The notes under the pieces were generated by a model. The model had not been told where the DNA came from and searched no databases. It saw only the letters and a program-made list of their open reading frames with translations. A stretch of DNA of 64,000 nt from Evansella halocellulosilytica. Its GTDB lineage: Bacteria > Bacillota > Bacilli > Bacillales > Salisediminibacteriaceae. Positions 8,078 through 16,415 of this stretch are shown here, piece after piece (position 1 is the stretch's first letter; every line of letters starts with the position of its first letter). The stretch spans positions 1,832,039 to 1,896,038 of the forward strand of contig NZ_NIST01000001.1 of the NCBI RefSeq assembly GCF_002335745.1, given 5' to 3'. Both the position numbers and the translations under genes were made by a program.

Positions 8078-9421
8078 ATGACAATCATTCAATTTCCGGA
8101 AAACATAAAGTGGGGGGCTGCAACAGCTTCCTATCAAATTGAAGGAGCGGCGAACAAAGATGGAAGAGGTCTATCCATTTGGGATACATTTGCAAAAACA
8201 CCAGGTAAAGTTTTGAATGGCGACCATGGTGATGTAGCTTGTGACAGTTACCATCGTTATGAGGAAGATATCGCCTTAATGAAAGAGCTTGGAATTGATA
8301 TGTACCGACTTTCGATTGCTTGGCCGAGAATTTTTCCAAAAGGAAAGGGTTCCGTTAATCAACTAGGATTAGACTATTATCATCGCGTCATTGATTGCTT
8401 AATTGCGAATGGAATTGAACCGATGGTCACGCTATACCATTGGGATCTACCGCAGGCGCTCCAAGATGAAGGCGGCTGGGACAATCGCGAAACGATCGAT
8501 GCTTTCGTTCATTATGCTGAAACCGTTTTTCAAGCATTCAACGGGAAGGTGAAACATTGGATTACATTGAATGAACCGTGGTGTTCATCGTTTCTATCAA
8601 ACTTTATTGGAGCCCATGCACCGGGTAATCAAGATTTACAATTAGCTGTAAACGTTGCTCATCATTTAATGATCGCGCACGGAAAAACGGTGAAAAAGTT
8701 CAGAGAGTTAGATATTGACGGTGAAATCGGTTATGCACCAAATGTTGAATGGAATGAAGCATACAGTAATAAGGAAGAGGATATTAAGGCGTGTAAACGA
8801 GCGAGTGCTTGGTTTATAGAATGGTTTTTTGATCCAGTATTTAAGGGAGAATATCCATCTATTTTAGTCGATTGGTTTAAAAAGAAAGGTGTTCAAGTAA
8901 ACATTGAAGATGGTGATATGGAAGCGATTCATAGTCCGATAGATTTCCTTGGGATCAATTACTATACGGGCAGTGTGAGCCGTTATAAGGAAGGGGAAGG
9001 CTTGTTTGATCATGAACGTGTCGATAAAGGGTATGATCAGACAGACATTGGATGGAATATATATCCTGAAGGCTTTTATCATGTGTTAGTCTATATTAAA
9101 GAAAAATATGGCGATATTCCAATTTACATTACAGAAAATGGTTCTTGCTATAATGATGAGCCAGTTGATGGGAAAGTGAATGATACAGGGAGAATAGATT
9201 ATTTAAAACAGCATCTCATTTCCTTGCATCGAAGTATTGAATCCGGTGTGAACATTAAAGGTTATTTAACGTGGTCGTTACTCGATAATTTCGAGTGGGC
9301 GGAAGGGTATAGTAAACGATTCGGAATTGTCCATGTTAATTACCGGACGTTAGAGCGGACGAAAAAAGAGAGTTTTTATTGGTATCAAAAGTTTCTTGAA
9401 ACAAATTGGATCAAGCTTTAA
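8078..9421 (+). CDS. GH1 beta-glucosidase / 6-phospho-beta-glucosidase-family enzyme
   Basis: A 447-residue glycoside hydrolase family 1 enzyme of usual length. It starts FPENIKWGAATASYQIEGA, has the acid/base Glu in TLNEP (Glu166) and the nucleophile in ITENG at about residue 353, and ends with the family signature WSLLDNFEWAEGY. The start chosen is ATG 8078 because AGGAGGG lies eight bases upstream. The lack of a signal peptide means it acts inside the cell on imported beta-glucosides. ABC import (not PTS) suggests an unphosphorylated substrate, so beta-glucosidase is preferred over the 6-phospho form. Confidence 0.9.
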   Translation: MTIIQFPENIKWGAATASYQIEGAANKDGRGLSIWDTFAKTPGKVLNGDHGDVACDSYHRYEEDIALMKELGIDMYRLSIAWPRIFPKGKGSVNQLGLDYYHRVIDCLIANGIEPMVTLYHWDLPQALQDEGGWDNRETIDAFVHYAETVFQAFNGKVKHWITLNEPWCSSFLSNFIGAHAPGNQDLQLAVNVAHHLMIAHGKTVKKFRELDIDGEIGYAPNVEWNEAYSNKEEDIKACKRASAWFIEWFFDPVFKGEYPSILVDWFKKKGVQVNIEDGDMEAIHSPIDFLGINYYTGSVSRYKEGEGLFDHERVDKGYDQTDIGWNIYPEGFYHVLVYIKEKYGDIPIYITENGSCYNDEPVDGKVNDTGRIDYLKQHLISLHRSIESGVNIKGYLTWSLLDNFEWAEGYSKRFGIVHVNYRTLERTKKESFYWYQKFLETNWIKL

Positions 9422-9457
9422 AAGGACCTTGTAAACAAAACTGGGCTATCGTAAAAA

Positions 9458-9494
9458 AGTTTCTAGGCAAGCGAATTATGCTTGCCTAAAAACT
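9458..9494. terminator. Inverted repeat after beta-glucosidase
   Basis: AGTTT-C-TAGGCAAGC and GCTTGCCTA-A-AAACT form a long stem around a short AT-rich loop. It lies 37 bases after the beta-glucosidase stop, where the operon should end. The downstream T-run is weak, so it may act as a mixed terminator and 3'-end stabiliser. Confidence 0.55.
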
Positions 9495-9580
9495 CTTATG
9501 CTTTAGTACAAGTCTTAATGGCGAAAGCTTTAGTTGCAGTTATACGTTCATCCCAAATGTTTTGCGAATTCTGGTAATAT

Positions 9581-9628
9581 AAAAAGTAGTGCTTTGAATG
9601 AATGACATTCAAGGGCACTACTTTTTTT
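9581..9628. terminator. Bidirectional terminator
   Basis: AAAAAGTAGTGC (9581-9592) pairs with GCACTACTTTTT (9615-9626), with a further inner stem TTGAATG/CATTCAA. Both sides end in A/T runs, so it can terminate the rightward beta-glucoside operon and the leftward LacI gene, whose stop codon lies inside it. Confidence 0.85.
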
Positions 9629-10652
9629 CGTTTGATACAAATTTAGCTGCTCCACATGATTGGCGAACGACTAATTCTGGGTCGACGAATACTTTTCGTT
9701 CAACCTGTTGGTCTGAAATTAGTTGCTGAAGCATTGTGGCGGCTAATTCACCGATTTTTTCTTTGTTTTGTCTCATTGTCGTTAAAGGCGGATCGACGTA
9801 TTGTGCGGCATGAATATCGTCAACTCCGATAATGGAATAGTCCTCAACATTTAACCCGTGCTCTCTAATCGCACGCATAATGCCTAAAGCCATTAAATCT
9901 GATCCGGCAAAAATTGCTTTCGGATGCTCCTTTAAGTGGAGAATTTCGTTCATTCTGACGTAGCCACTTTCTTCAAAAAAGTCCCCTTTTTTTACCCAAT
10001 CAGTTCGAGTAGTTAAGTTTCTTTCGGTGATAATTTGTTTGAAGTACTGTTCTCTCAATCTGGCAACTTGAGAGGAGTCCTCCCCACCAATGTAAGCGAT
10101 CTGTTCGTGACCAAGTCGTTTCAAATGTTGAATTCCCTCTGAAATGATTTTGTAGTTATCACTCATAATGTAACTTGAGTTATTACCAAAAAGTTCTAAA
10201 TCGACACCGACGCAAGGAATCTCACTTTTGTCTAATTCATAAACGGTCGGTTCAACGTCGCCCCCACTAATGATGATGCAGCCATCTACGTTGTAATGGA
10301 GGCACCTTGCCAAATAATCTTCGTTTTCTTTATGGAACTGTTCATTTGAAAAAAACAAAAGGTCATATCCCATTTGACCGATCGTTTTTTTGAACATATT
10401 GACAACTTCAACGAAAAAATGGTGATTGAAATCAGCATTTACTTTCCCAGCGTAGATGACACCGATAACCATCGTTTCATTTGTCGCAAGCGTTTTAGCA
10501 GAATAGGATGGGCGATAATTATATTGTTCCATAATCTTTTTCACTCTTTTTTTTGTTTGCTCTCCGACATCATCATAATTGTTAATGATTTTTGAGACTG
10601 TTGCCCTTGAAACACCAGCGAGTTTGGCAATTTCCTTGATTGTCATTTTCAT
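9618..10652 (-). CDS. LacI-family regulator, paralog of the operon regulator
   Basis: A 344-residue LacI/GalR protein with HTH TIKEIAKLAGVSRATVSKIINN and hinge YRPSYSAKTLA. It is very similar throughout to the regulator at 6994-8016, so it stems from a duplication and may bind related operators or respond to a related sugar. The start is taken at 10652 (MKMTIKEIA) because GAGGAG sits about seven bases upstream and the length then matches the paralog. An ATG two codons earlier lies only one base from that site. An extended -10 element (TGGTATGAT) is visible upstream on the reverse strand. Confidence 0.87.
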   Translation of the reverse strand: MKMTIKEIAKLAGVSRATVSKIINNYDDVGEQTKKRVKKIMEQYNYRPSYSAKTLATNETMVIGVIYAGKVNADFNHHFFVEVVNMFKKTIGQMGYDLLFFSNEQFHKENEDYLARCLHYNVDGCIIISGGDVEPTVYELDKSEIPCVGVDLELFGNNSSYIMSDNYKIISEGIQHLKRLGHEQIAYIGGEDSSQVARLREQYFKQIITERNLTTRTDWVKKGDFFEESGYVRMNEILHLKEHPKAIFAGSDLMALGIMRAIREHGLNVEDYSIIGVDDIHAAQYVDPPLTTMRQNKEKIGELAATMLQQLISDQQVERKVFVDPELVVRQSCGAAKFVSNEKK

Positions 10653-10780
10653 GTTCATTCTCCTCAGAATTTTCTATCATATCGCCAATTTTTATCATAC
10701 CATAAATTTTTATGAAAGATGACAATGAACAATGATGGGAATTGTGACAACTCATCAGTTGTTGGAAATTATTTCTTTAC

Positions 10781-10812
10781 TTTTAATACTATACATGGGT
10801 ATAGTATTAAAA
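10781..10812. promoter_or_regulatory. 14-bp perfect inverted repeat in the DJ-1 gene leader
   Basis: TTTTAATACTATAC and GTATAGTATTAAAA are exact complements around the loop ATGG. The right arm runs directly into the ribosome binding site AAGGAAGGGG of the next gene. It could be a regulator operator covering the -10 region, or an mRNA hairpin that affects translation. Confidence 0.6.
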
Positions 10813-10830
10813 AAGGAAGGGGTAGATGAA

Positions 10831-11460
10831 ATGAATCAATATCATGTAGGAATTCTATTATTTGACGGCGTTGACGCTCTTGATTTTGCTGGTCCGTATG
10901 AAGTGTTTAATTTAACGACATTTTCTAGTGATGATGTCAAAAAGCTGTTTATGAATCAATTGATGCCAGAACAAAAGCCATTTATCGTCAGTACAGTATC
11001 AGAGGATGGAAAAACAATTGAGGTGCATAATGGTTTGAAAGTCGAGCCTGATTACAGTTTTCACGATGCTCCTTCCTTTGATGTCGTTGTCATCCCTGGA
11101 GGTCCTTATGAAATGATTAAAGCAGTTTCTAATAACCAAACGATTATTTCATGGATTCAAGATCAGAAGGAGGAATCACTTGTGGCATCTGTATGCACAG
11201 GTGCATTATTCTTAGCGAAAGCAGGATTATTAAAAGGAAAAAAGGCGACAACAAATCGAGCAGCTCTTGACCTTTTAGAAAGAACGTACCCGGATGTCCA
11301 AGTTATTCGAGAAGTGAAATACGTCGATGAAGGCAATGTCATTACTGCAGCTGGTATTTCTTCCGGGATGAATATGTCTTTACATATTGTAAAGAAGCTA
11401 TTAAATCGAGAAGCTGCTGAACGTACCGCGTATACAATTGAATTTGAAGAAAATATATAG
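10831..11460 (+). CDS. DJ-1/PfpI-family protein
   Basis: A 209-residue class I glutamine-amidotransferase-like protein of the DJ-1/PfpI superfamily. The nucleophile elbow is VASVCTGALFLAKAGLLKGKKATTN, with the catalytic-type Cys in C-T-G-A, and the N-terminal VGILLFDGVDALDFAGPYEVF is characteristic. It resembles the N-terminal half of GlxA-type AraC regulators but lacks the AraC DNA-binding domain, so isonitrile-hydratase-like or stress-protein functions are possible. Start ATG 10831 is set by AAGGAAGGGG eight bases upstream. Confidence 0.8.
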   Translation: MNQYHVGILLFDGVDALDFAGPYEVFNLTTFSSDDVKKLFMNQLMPEQKPFIVSTVSEDGKTIEVHNGLKVEPDYSFHDAPSFDVVVIPGGPYEMIKAVSNNQTIISWIQDQKEESLVASVCTGALFLAKAGLLKGKKATTNRAALDLLERTYPDVQVIREVKYVDEGNVITAAGISSGMNMSLHIVKKLLNREAAERTAYTIEFEENI

Positions 11461-11472
11461 GAATAAAATGAA

Positions 11473-11508
11473 AAAGACCTTACGTCTTGTAAGAATCGTA
11501 AGGTCTTT
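11473..11508. terminator. Terminator after DJ-1 gene
   Basis: AAAGACCTTACG and CGTAAGGTCTTT are perfect 12-base arms around a 12-base loop. It lies 12 bases after the stop of the DJ-1 gene and faces the end of the convergent DUF1761 gene. Confidence 0.8.
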
Positions 11509-11546
11509 AAGTATGGAGTAAAAGCATTTGCAATAGGACATATGTT

Positions 11547-11927
11547 TTAAAAAATCATCATCACAGAGCCGATGATCGTTAAAGCGATAAAGTGATAACC
11601 AATTGTAATGAAATAGACGTGCAAAGCATTTTTCGAATTCGTACCGATTCCGAAAACAAAGTCTTTTGCATAGGCAAGAGAGACCATTACCCCGATAAGA
11701 GCACCAATTAATGCTCCGTCTCCGATCGTTTCAGCCCCAGTAACGTGAAGTAAAACAGCTAAAGCAACTGATGTCGCAATAGTGACGGCTGATAACAAAC
11801 CTATCGGAAACTTAGGAGAGTCAATTTTGAGTAGTTCCACCCAGCGGTTTCCAAATAAGAACGGGGAATAATAAATCATGCCAATAACCATATACAAAAT
11901 GATACCGATTAAAATTTGCCAAATCAA
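11547..11927 (-). CDS. DUF1761 family membrane protein
   Basis: A 126-residue protein with four predicted membrane helices. The opening IGIILYMVIGMIYYSPFLFGNRWVEL matches the DUF1761 pattern (YSP...LFG..W), a small bacterial membrane family of unknown function. The reverse-strand sequence AAAGGAGGAGATAG precedes the start. It sits alone between a terminator and the antiporter gene, and nothing nearby suggests a role. Confidence 0.8.
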   Translation of the reverse strand: MIWQILIGIILYMVIGMIYYSPFLFGNRWVELLKIDSPKFPIGLLSAVTIATSVALAVLLHVTGAETIGDGALIGALIGVMVSLAYAKDFVFGIGTNSKNALHVYFITIGYHFIALTIIGSVMMIF

Positions 11928-12033
11928 ATCTATCTCCTCCTTTCAAACAGTCTACTATATTTTTAAAAGAGTTAATATATTTGGTTAGGTTTTCCATGGT
12001 CTATAAAATGTCTATTTCTAAGTAATCATAGAT

Positions 12034-13368
12034 TTAACCTAACTTTTGTACAGGCTGCTCTACGTGAACCTTTTGACGTTTCTTCATTGAATATCCAAGC
12101 GTCACAAACATCGAGAGCCATAAAAAGATCGCAAAAGGTGCATATTCAAGTACAGGTACTTGAATAATTGCACTGCACAAAATCGCCAATAAGCTCCAAG
12201 GAATAAGTCCTGCAAAGACGACGGTTGAATCTGCAATGACCCTTGCTAAATGTTCCTTGTTAAAATGAGCTTGCCAGTGTGGCAGAAGTGAGCGGCCAGT
12301 CAAAATAATCGGGAATGATTGGTTAGGGGAGATTAATGAGACTCCCGCGGCTACACCAACTGTTTGAGCTGTATTTTTCGCAAGTGACGTTTTGTTTGTG
12401 AAAATTCGGTGAATGTATGGCTGAACCATTCCTGTATCCTCGATCATTTGGCAGTATGCTCCGACGAGCAGAATGAAAATGATAAACGATGCCATACTTT
12501 GCAGCCCGTCAAAGGATGAGATCCCAAAGATCATTGCGTGAACCCACTCACTTGCATGTTCACCACGGAAAATAAGAATGATACCAGCAGTAGCAATACC
12601 GAGAGAAAAACAAAGCTTCATATTTTTTCCGAGTAAAATCATGACGAGAAGTACGAATGGTGGGATCAAAGAAATAAGTAAACTTCCCGGATGTAATATG
12701 ATCTCTTCCGTTGCTATTCCAGTCGTCATATTTTTATCAATACTAATGTCTAATAATAAAAAGATAAGTGCTGTAATTCCAGCAGTTATCACCATCGTAG
12801 GAAGGATTGTTTGAAAGTGTTTCTTTGTATTTAACTCTACAGAAAAAGCTAACAGCTGAAAGGAGCTTGATAAAGGTGATGTTCTGTCACCGACAAATGC
12901 ACCAGAAACGAGAGCACCAGCAACTATTGTAAGTGGTAATCCGAGCATTTCTGCTGTTGCGATTAGTGGAACTCCGACAATGCTTAAGCTGCCTACTGCA
13001 GAACCGACGATGAGTGACATCATCGTCGCAATGAGAAATGTCATCACGAAAAAGTATTTAGGTGCAATAAGTGAAAGAAATAGCTGATTAAGATCGGTAA
13101 TTGTCCCAGATAAAAACCATGTTGGCAGGATGATGCCAATAAATGCGAGGAGCCATGCGACATTTTTGTTTCTGACGACGCCAGTCCACGATGAACGGAG
13201 TAAATCGTTATATGTATAGCCATTTTTCTTCGAAAATAGTACAAGAAGAGCAAGTCCGGGAAGGATTGCACCTACGAGCGAAAAATCAACTAATATAGCT
13301 GTCATTAAAGAACTGACGGTAACTCCGAGAACAAGTACTAACTCAAAAATAGAAAAACGTTTATTCAT
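12034..13368 (-). CDS. NhaC-family Na+/H+ antiporter
   Basis: A 444-residue polytopic membrane protein of the NhaC/ion-transporter superfamily. It has about 11-12 hydrophobic segments and NhaC-like stretches such as SGAFVGDRTSPLSSSFQLLAF and SGTITDLNQLF. NhaC proteins exchange external protons for cytoplasmic sodium, and many Bacillus relatives carry malate or lactate with sodium, so the solute is not certain. GGAGGTTTCTAG precedes the start on the reverse strand. A role in sodium or pH homeostasis is inferred from the family only. Confidence 0.8.
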   Translation of the reverse strand: MNKRFSIFELVLVLGVTVSSLMTAILVDFSLVGAILPGLALLVLFSKKNGYTYNDLLRSSWTGVVRNKNVAWLLAFIGIILPTWFLSGTITDLNQLFLSLIAPKYFFVMTFLIATMMSLIVGSAVGSLSIVGVPLIATAEMLGLPLTIVAGALVSGAFVGDRTSPLSSSFQLLAFSVELNTKKHFQTILPTMVITAGITALIFLLLDISIDKNMTTGIATEEIILHPGSLLISLIPPFVLLVMILLGKNMKLCFSLGIATAGIILIFRGEHASEWVHAMIFGISSFDGLQSMASFIIFILLVGAYCQMIEDTGMVQPYIHRIFTNKTSLAKNTAQTVGVAAGVSLISPNQSFPIILTGRSLLPHWQAHFNKEHLARVIADSTVVFAGLIPWSLLAILCSAIIQVPVLEYAPFAIFLWLSMFVTLGYSMKKRQKVHVEQPVQKLG

Positions 13369-13428
13369 CTAGAAACCTCCGAAACGAATAAGGGAATATA
13401 AACTACGAACTAAGTTTAACATGAAAAG

Positions 13429-13476
13429 CCAAGTGCCAGGCACCTGGAAAATGATTCCTAGGTGCCTGGCACTTGG
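13429..13476. repeat. Large hairpin repeat with two GTGCCAGGCAC units
   Basis: CCAAGTGCCAGGCACCT and AGGTGCCTGGCACTTGG are exact 17-base arms, with a further GGAA/TTCC inner pair. Each arm contains the same TGCCAGGCA core as the palindromes at 3293, 15434 and 48042. It occupies the 276-base gap between the antiporter and the next gene. No further feature stands out in that gap. Confidence 0.75.
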
Positions 13477-13644
13477 AAGTAATTGGATTCAATTAGTTAG
13501 GAAAGTAAATGAGAAAAGTGGTAATAAGTAGATGTGTTAAATTGTTGATGTTTGAATAGATCTATGTGACTTTATGTCGGGGAGAGATTGAGATTATAAT
13601 ATGGATGATGGATAGAAAATAATACGTGTGGAGAAAGGGGGGGC

Positions 13645-14232
13645 ATGATGAAATATGTAAATAAAGGTACTGTATTTTTGTCTCTACTTGTAATCAGCGT
13701 TCTAGCTGTTTTCATGACTTTTATCTTTATTGAAAAGGAATCAGATACATATGATTGGCTTATACACGACGATGCAATCGAGTTTATAGAGACTGGTGAT
13801 GATTTTGAAAATCAATCTTGTGGACAGGTTAAAAATGCTACACAGGGGAGTTTCCGTTTGCCAGTCACTGAAGCAGATGAAACGATCGAAACATATTTAA
13901 TAGATGATCATTTATCCGTAGAATTAGATTTTGGTACGTGCTCGACATATGGAATGACTCACATTTTATCGAGACATGCACCAGAGCATTTCATCGGTGA
14001 TCCGACACCTGTTCAATCGTTTTTTGATCCAGGGTTGTCCATCGAACAATATGAAGAAATCATTGACGATATTATTGCTGAAAATGAAGAGGAAATAATG
14101 GATCAGGGCTTTACAGAAGACGGTGTAGTCGTTTATGGAGATATTGATGAAGGTTCCGTGCGCCTCGTCATAAAAGGCGGAAAAGTCATTACGATGTATC
14201 CGGATGGCTGGGGACTCGGTGATCACCAATAA
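13645..14232 (+). CDS. Membrane-anchored protein with polymorphic-toxin-like C-terminal domain
   Basis: A 195-residue protein. Residues about 9-28 (VFLSLLVISVLAVFMTFIFI) form one membrane helix or uncleaved signal, and the rest is outside and acidic. The C-terminal region MTHILSRHAPEHFIG, then FFDPGLSIEQYEEIIDDII and VRLVIKGGKVITMYP, has the order and spacing I associate with C-terminal toxin domains of Bacillus LXG-type and CdiA-type polymorphic toxins (H-I-L-x-R-H, then FF, then a final YP strand). This is pattern recognition, not proof. No immunity gene is evident beside it. It may instead be a non-toxic relative of unknown function. Confidence 0.45.
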   Translation: MMKYVNKGTVFLSLLVISVLAVFMTFIFIEKESDTYDWLIHDDAIEFIETGDDFENQSCGQVKNATQGSFRLPVTEADETIETYLIDDHLSVELDFGTCSTYGMTHILSRHAPEHFIGDPTPVQSFFDPGLSIEQYEEIIDDIIAENEEEIMDQGFTEDGVVVYGDIDEGSVRLVIKGGKVITMYPDGWGLGDHQ

Positions 14233-14239
14233 GGATAAA

Positions 14240-14263
14240 GGCTGAGTTATTTTACACTCAGCC
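14240..14263. terminator. Bidirectional terminator
   Basis: GGCTGAGT and ACTCAGCC pair around an eight-base loop, followed by AGTTTATTT on the + strand. It lies between two convergent genes and probably ends both transcripts. Confidence 0.7.
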
Positions 14264-14274
14264 AGTTTATTTCA

Positions 14275-15249
14275 TTAAACTGTTTCTCTTTCTATTAATT
14301 TAACGAAAATTTCTTCATGAGTATGCTCTTGCTCACCCCCATCCTTTCCTATAGCTTGGTGAAATAACTTTTTTCCTACTTCTATTAACGGAATTTCTAA
14401 TGTCGTAATGTTCATTATTTTTGCGATCGGCTGATTGTCAAATCCCATTATAGCAAGGTCATCTGGAACTTTAATATGGTGCTTTTGACAGCACGTTAAC
14501 ACCCCTGCGGCAACTTGATCACTCGTTACTAATAAAGCAGATGGAGGTTGACCCATTTCTAATAATCGTTCAACGACACGCTCGCCATCTACAAAATCGT
14601 AGCAGTCGTAAAAAACATAATGTTGTTTAAACGGTTCATTTATTTCTTTTAAAAAATCACGATAAGCGGATTCTCTTTGCGTACTATTTGTACCTGATTT
14701 TCGACCTAAGCAATAGCCGACTCGTTGATGACCTCTTTTGTGTAAATACGTTAATGCATGGATAAAGCTTTTGTAGTGGTCAATGAAAGTTGATGATACT
14801 TCCTTTCCTCTAGCATCTTCACATAGAATGATCGGACCATACGCTTCAAACTCTTCGATGATGTCCCAATGACATATTCTTGAGCAAATAATAAGTGCAT
14901 CAATTTGTTTATGTTTTAACATCATAAGTGCATCAAGCTCACGATCCTTTTCATAATTCGTTTGTATTAACACGAGGTGGTAGTTGTTCTTAACCGCCTC
15001 ATTAGCAATACCTTCAACGAGAAGGCCGAAATATGGGAGGTTCGTAAAAGGAACGACGACACCGATTAGAAATGTTTTTCCTTTACTTAAATGAACAGCG
15101 TTTATATTAGGCTGGTAGTTATACATCTTCATAGCTTGTTCTACGGCTTCCTTCTTCTCTTTACTAACATACGGATGGTTATTTAATACGCGTGAAACCG
15201 TCGTTACAGAAACGCCAGCTGTTTTGGCGATATCTTTTATGTTTGCCAT
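14275..15249 (-). CDS. LacI-family transcriptional regulator
   Basis: A 324-residue regulator with HTH NIKDIAKTAGVSVTTVSRVLNN and hinge YQPNINAVHLSKGK, followed by a sugar-binding-like effector domain. It belongs to a branch different from the two beta-glucoside regulators. The start at 15249 is chosen because TAGGTGAG lies about six bases upstream and the HTH then begins at the usual residue 3. An in-frame ATG 13 codons earlier lacks a ribosome site. No sugar operon adjoins it, so its targets are unknown. Confidence 0.83.
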   Translation of the reverse strand: MANIKDIAKTAGVSVTTVSRVLNNHPYVSKEKKEAVEQAMKMYNYQPNINAVHLSKGKTFLIGVVVPFTNLPYFGLLVEGIANEAVKNNYHLVLIQTNYEKDRELDALMMLKHKQIDALIICSRICHWDIIEEFEAYGPIILCEDARGKEVSSTFIDHYKSFIHALTYLHKRGHQRVGYCLGRKSGTNSTQRESAYRDFLKEINEPFKQHYVFYDCYDFVDGERVVERLLEMGQPPSALLVTSDQVAAGVLTCCQKHHIKVPDDLAIMGFDNQPIAKIMNITTLEIPLIEVGKKLFHQAIGKDGGEQEHTHEEIFVKLIERETV

Positions 15250-15433
15250 CGACTCACCTACTTCTAAACATCTTTTTTTTGCTCTCAAGTATGTTTCACA
15301 TCTTTAGCTGAATGGACAAAGAAAAGGAGTACTATGAAACAGTCAGTCTACTTTATGATCATGTGTAAAATTACTCTACGCTATCCAATTCTCCTTTATC
15401 TACTAGACTAAACTAAATACATAACTTTTCACA

Positions 15434-15448
15434 AGGTGCCAGGCACCT
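15434..15448. repeat. AGGTGCCAGGCACCT palindrome
   Basis: A perfect 15-base palindrome centred on A, belonging to the same family as the copies at 3293, 13429 and 48042. It lies in the 455-base gap between the divergent LacI gene and the eps operon. Confidence 0.7.
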
Positions 15449-15562
15449 GGATATGATTCCCAGAATACCCGCTACTTTTTTATTTCAGTTTTTTTGGTGG
15501 GAATAAATACCGTGTAACGAAATAGCTTGAAATTGAACATTGCAAAATTTCAAAATACATTA

Positions 15563-15591
15563 TTGACATGTTCGTTATTACGAACTAAAAT
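15563..15591 (+). promoter_or_regulatory. Sigma-A promoter of the exopolysaccharide operon
   Basis: TTGACA (15563-15568) and TAAAAT (15586-15591) are separated by exactly 17 bases. The spacer is almost entirely filled by the inverted repeat GTTCGTTATTACGAAC, so any protein bound there would block RNA polymerase. The promoter lies about 114 bases upstream of the first eps gene. Confidence 0.8.
15570..15585 (+). promoter_or_regulatory. SinR-like operator box O1 (inside eps promoter)
   Basis: GTTCGTTATTACGAAC is a perfect inverted repeat (GTTCGT/ACGAAC) with GTTC and GAAC eight bases apart. The same layout recurs at 15643, 17101, 39613 and 39690. SinR of B. subtilis binds GTTC-containing boxes in front of biofilm operons, so a SinR-type repressor is the leading candidate. 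That assignment is inference. Confidence 0.65.
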
Positions 15592-15642
15592 AAAGTTTAT
15601 ACGAAAGTAGTCGTTCACTCAAATAAATGATCCAACCCTTTT

Positions 15643-15658
15643 GTTCGTTATAGGGAAC
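15643..15658 (+). promoter_or_regulatory. SinR-like operator box O2 (eps leader)
   Basis: GTTCGTTATAGGGAAC keeps GTTC-N8-GAAC and the GTTCGTTAT left half of O1. It lies about 45 bases downstream of the expected transcription start. A further GGAACGAAC half-site pair follows at 15672-15680. Confidence 0.6.
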
Positions 15659-15704
15659 GATAAGGCTAGAAGGAACGAACTTACAAAATGAGTAGGTGAA
15701 TAGC

Positions 15705-16415
15705 TTGGACCAAAAATCTTCGAAAGAAATCGAGATTAAAAAGATCGTAGAAGCGCTCAAGAAACGCTTCTGGATTATTATATTATTTACGTTAGCAGCA
15801 GGCGGCGCAGGTTTTGCATACTTCGAACATACGAAACCAACCTTATTATATGAAGCCTCATCCACGGTTATCATTCAAGAAGAAAACGTAAATATGGAAA
15901 CATTAAAAGTATTAGTTAAAGAACCAATTGTATTAGAGCAAATTATTACGGAATTAGAACTTAATCAGACGGCTGAATCTTTGAGTCAGCACATCATAAT
16001 TGAAGATATCAATTCTTCTCAAGTTATAAGGTTTACTGCGATTGATACAACCCCAGATAAAGCGGTGTCGCTTGCAAATACGACAGCTAACATTTTTCCG
16101 GAGGCAGTAAATAATACATTAGGGTACAACAATATGGAGGTCCTTTCCGAAGCTACAGTTGACCAGTCTCAACATCCAATAAACGTTCCTTCAAATCGGA
16201 TGATTTATGGAAGTATTATCATTGGCCTGATTACGGGGGTAGGTATGGCACTGTTATTAGACAGTTTAGATAATAAACTGAAATCAGTTCGTGAAGTTGA
16301 AACTCTCCTTGAAACCCCAGTTTTGGGAACTGTTTCAAAGGTTAGTAGAAGAACGACCATTCAAAAAAAAGAAAAAAGAGCTAATCTTTCGAAAAGGAGT
16401 GAGACGATTGGTTAG
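15705..16415 (+). CDS. epsA: Polysaccharide chain-length/co-polymerase modulator (Wzz-type, EpsA-like)
   Basis: A 236-residue membrane protein with two transmembrane helices, at about residues 22-40 (FWIIILFTLAAGGAGFAYF) and 168-186 (YGSIIIGLITGVGMALLLD), flanking an extracytoplasmic Wzz domain. A Pro-rich stretch HPINVPSNRM precedes the second helix, as usual. It partners the tyrosine kinase encoded next and sets polymer length and export. The TTG at 15705 is preferred because AGGTGA lies five bases upstream. A GTG three codons earlier has no such site. Its 3' end overlaps the kinase start. Confidence 0.87.
   Translation: MDQKSSKEIEIKKIVEALKKRFWIIILFTLAAGGAGFAYFEHTKPTLLYEASSTVIIQEENVNMETLKVLVKEPIVLEQIITELELNQTAESLSQHIIIEDINSSQVIRFTAIDTTPDKAVSLANTTANIFPEAVNNTLGYNNMEVLSEATVDQSQHPINVPSNRMIYGSIIIGLITGVGMALLLDSLDNKLKSVREVETLLETPVLGTVSKVSRRTTIQKKEKRANLSKRSETIG

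Noticed and set aside
16291-16407. Longer N-terminus for the EpsB-like kinase
   Set aside because: The extra frame lies inside epsA with no ribosome site. The TTG at 16408 has AAAGGAGTG and gives the normal kinase length.
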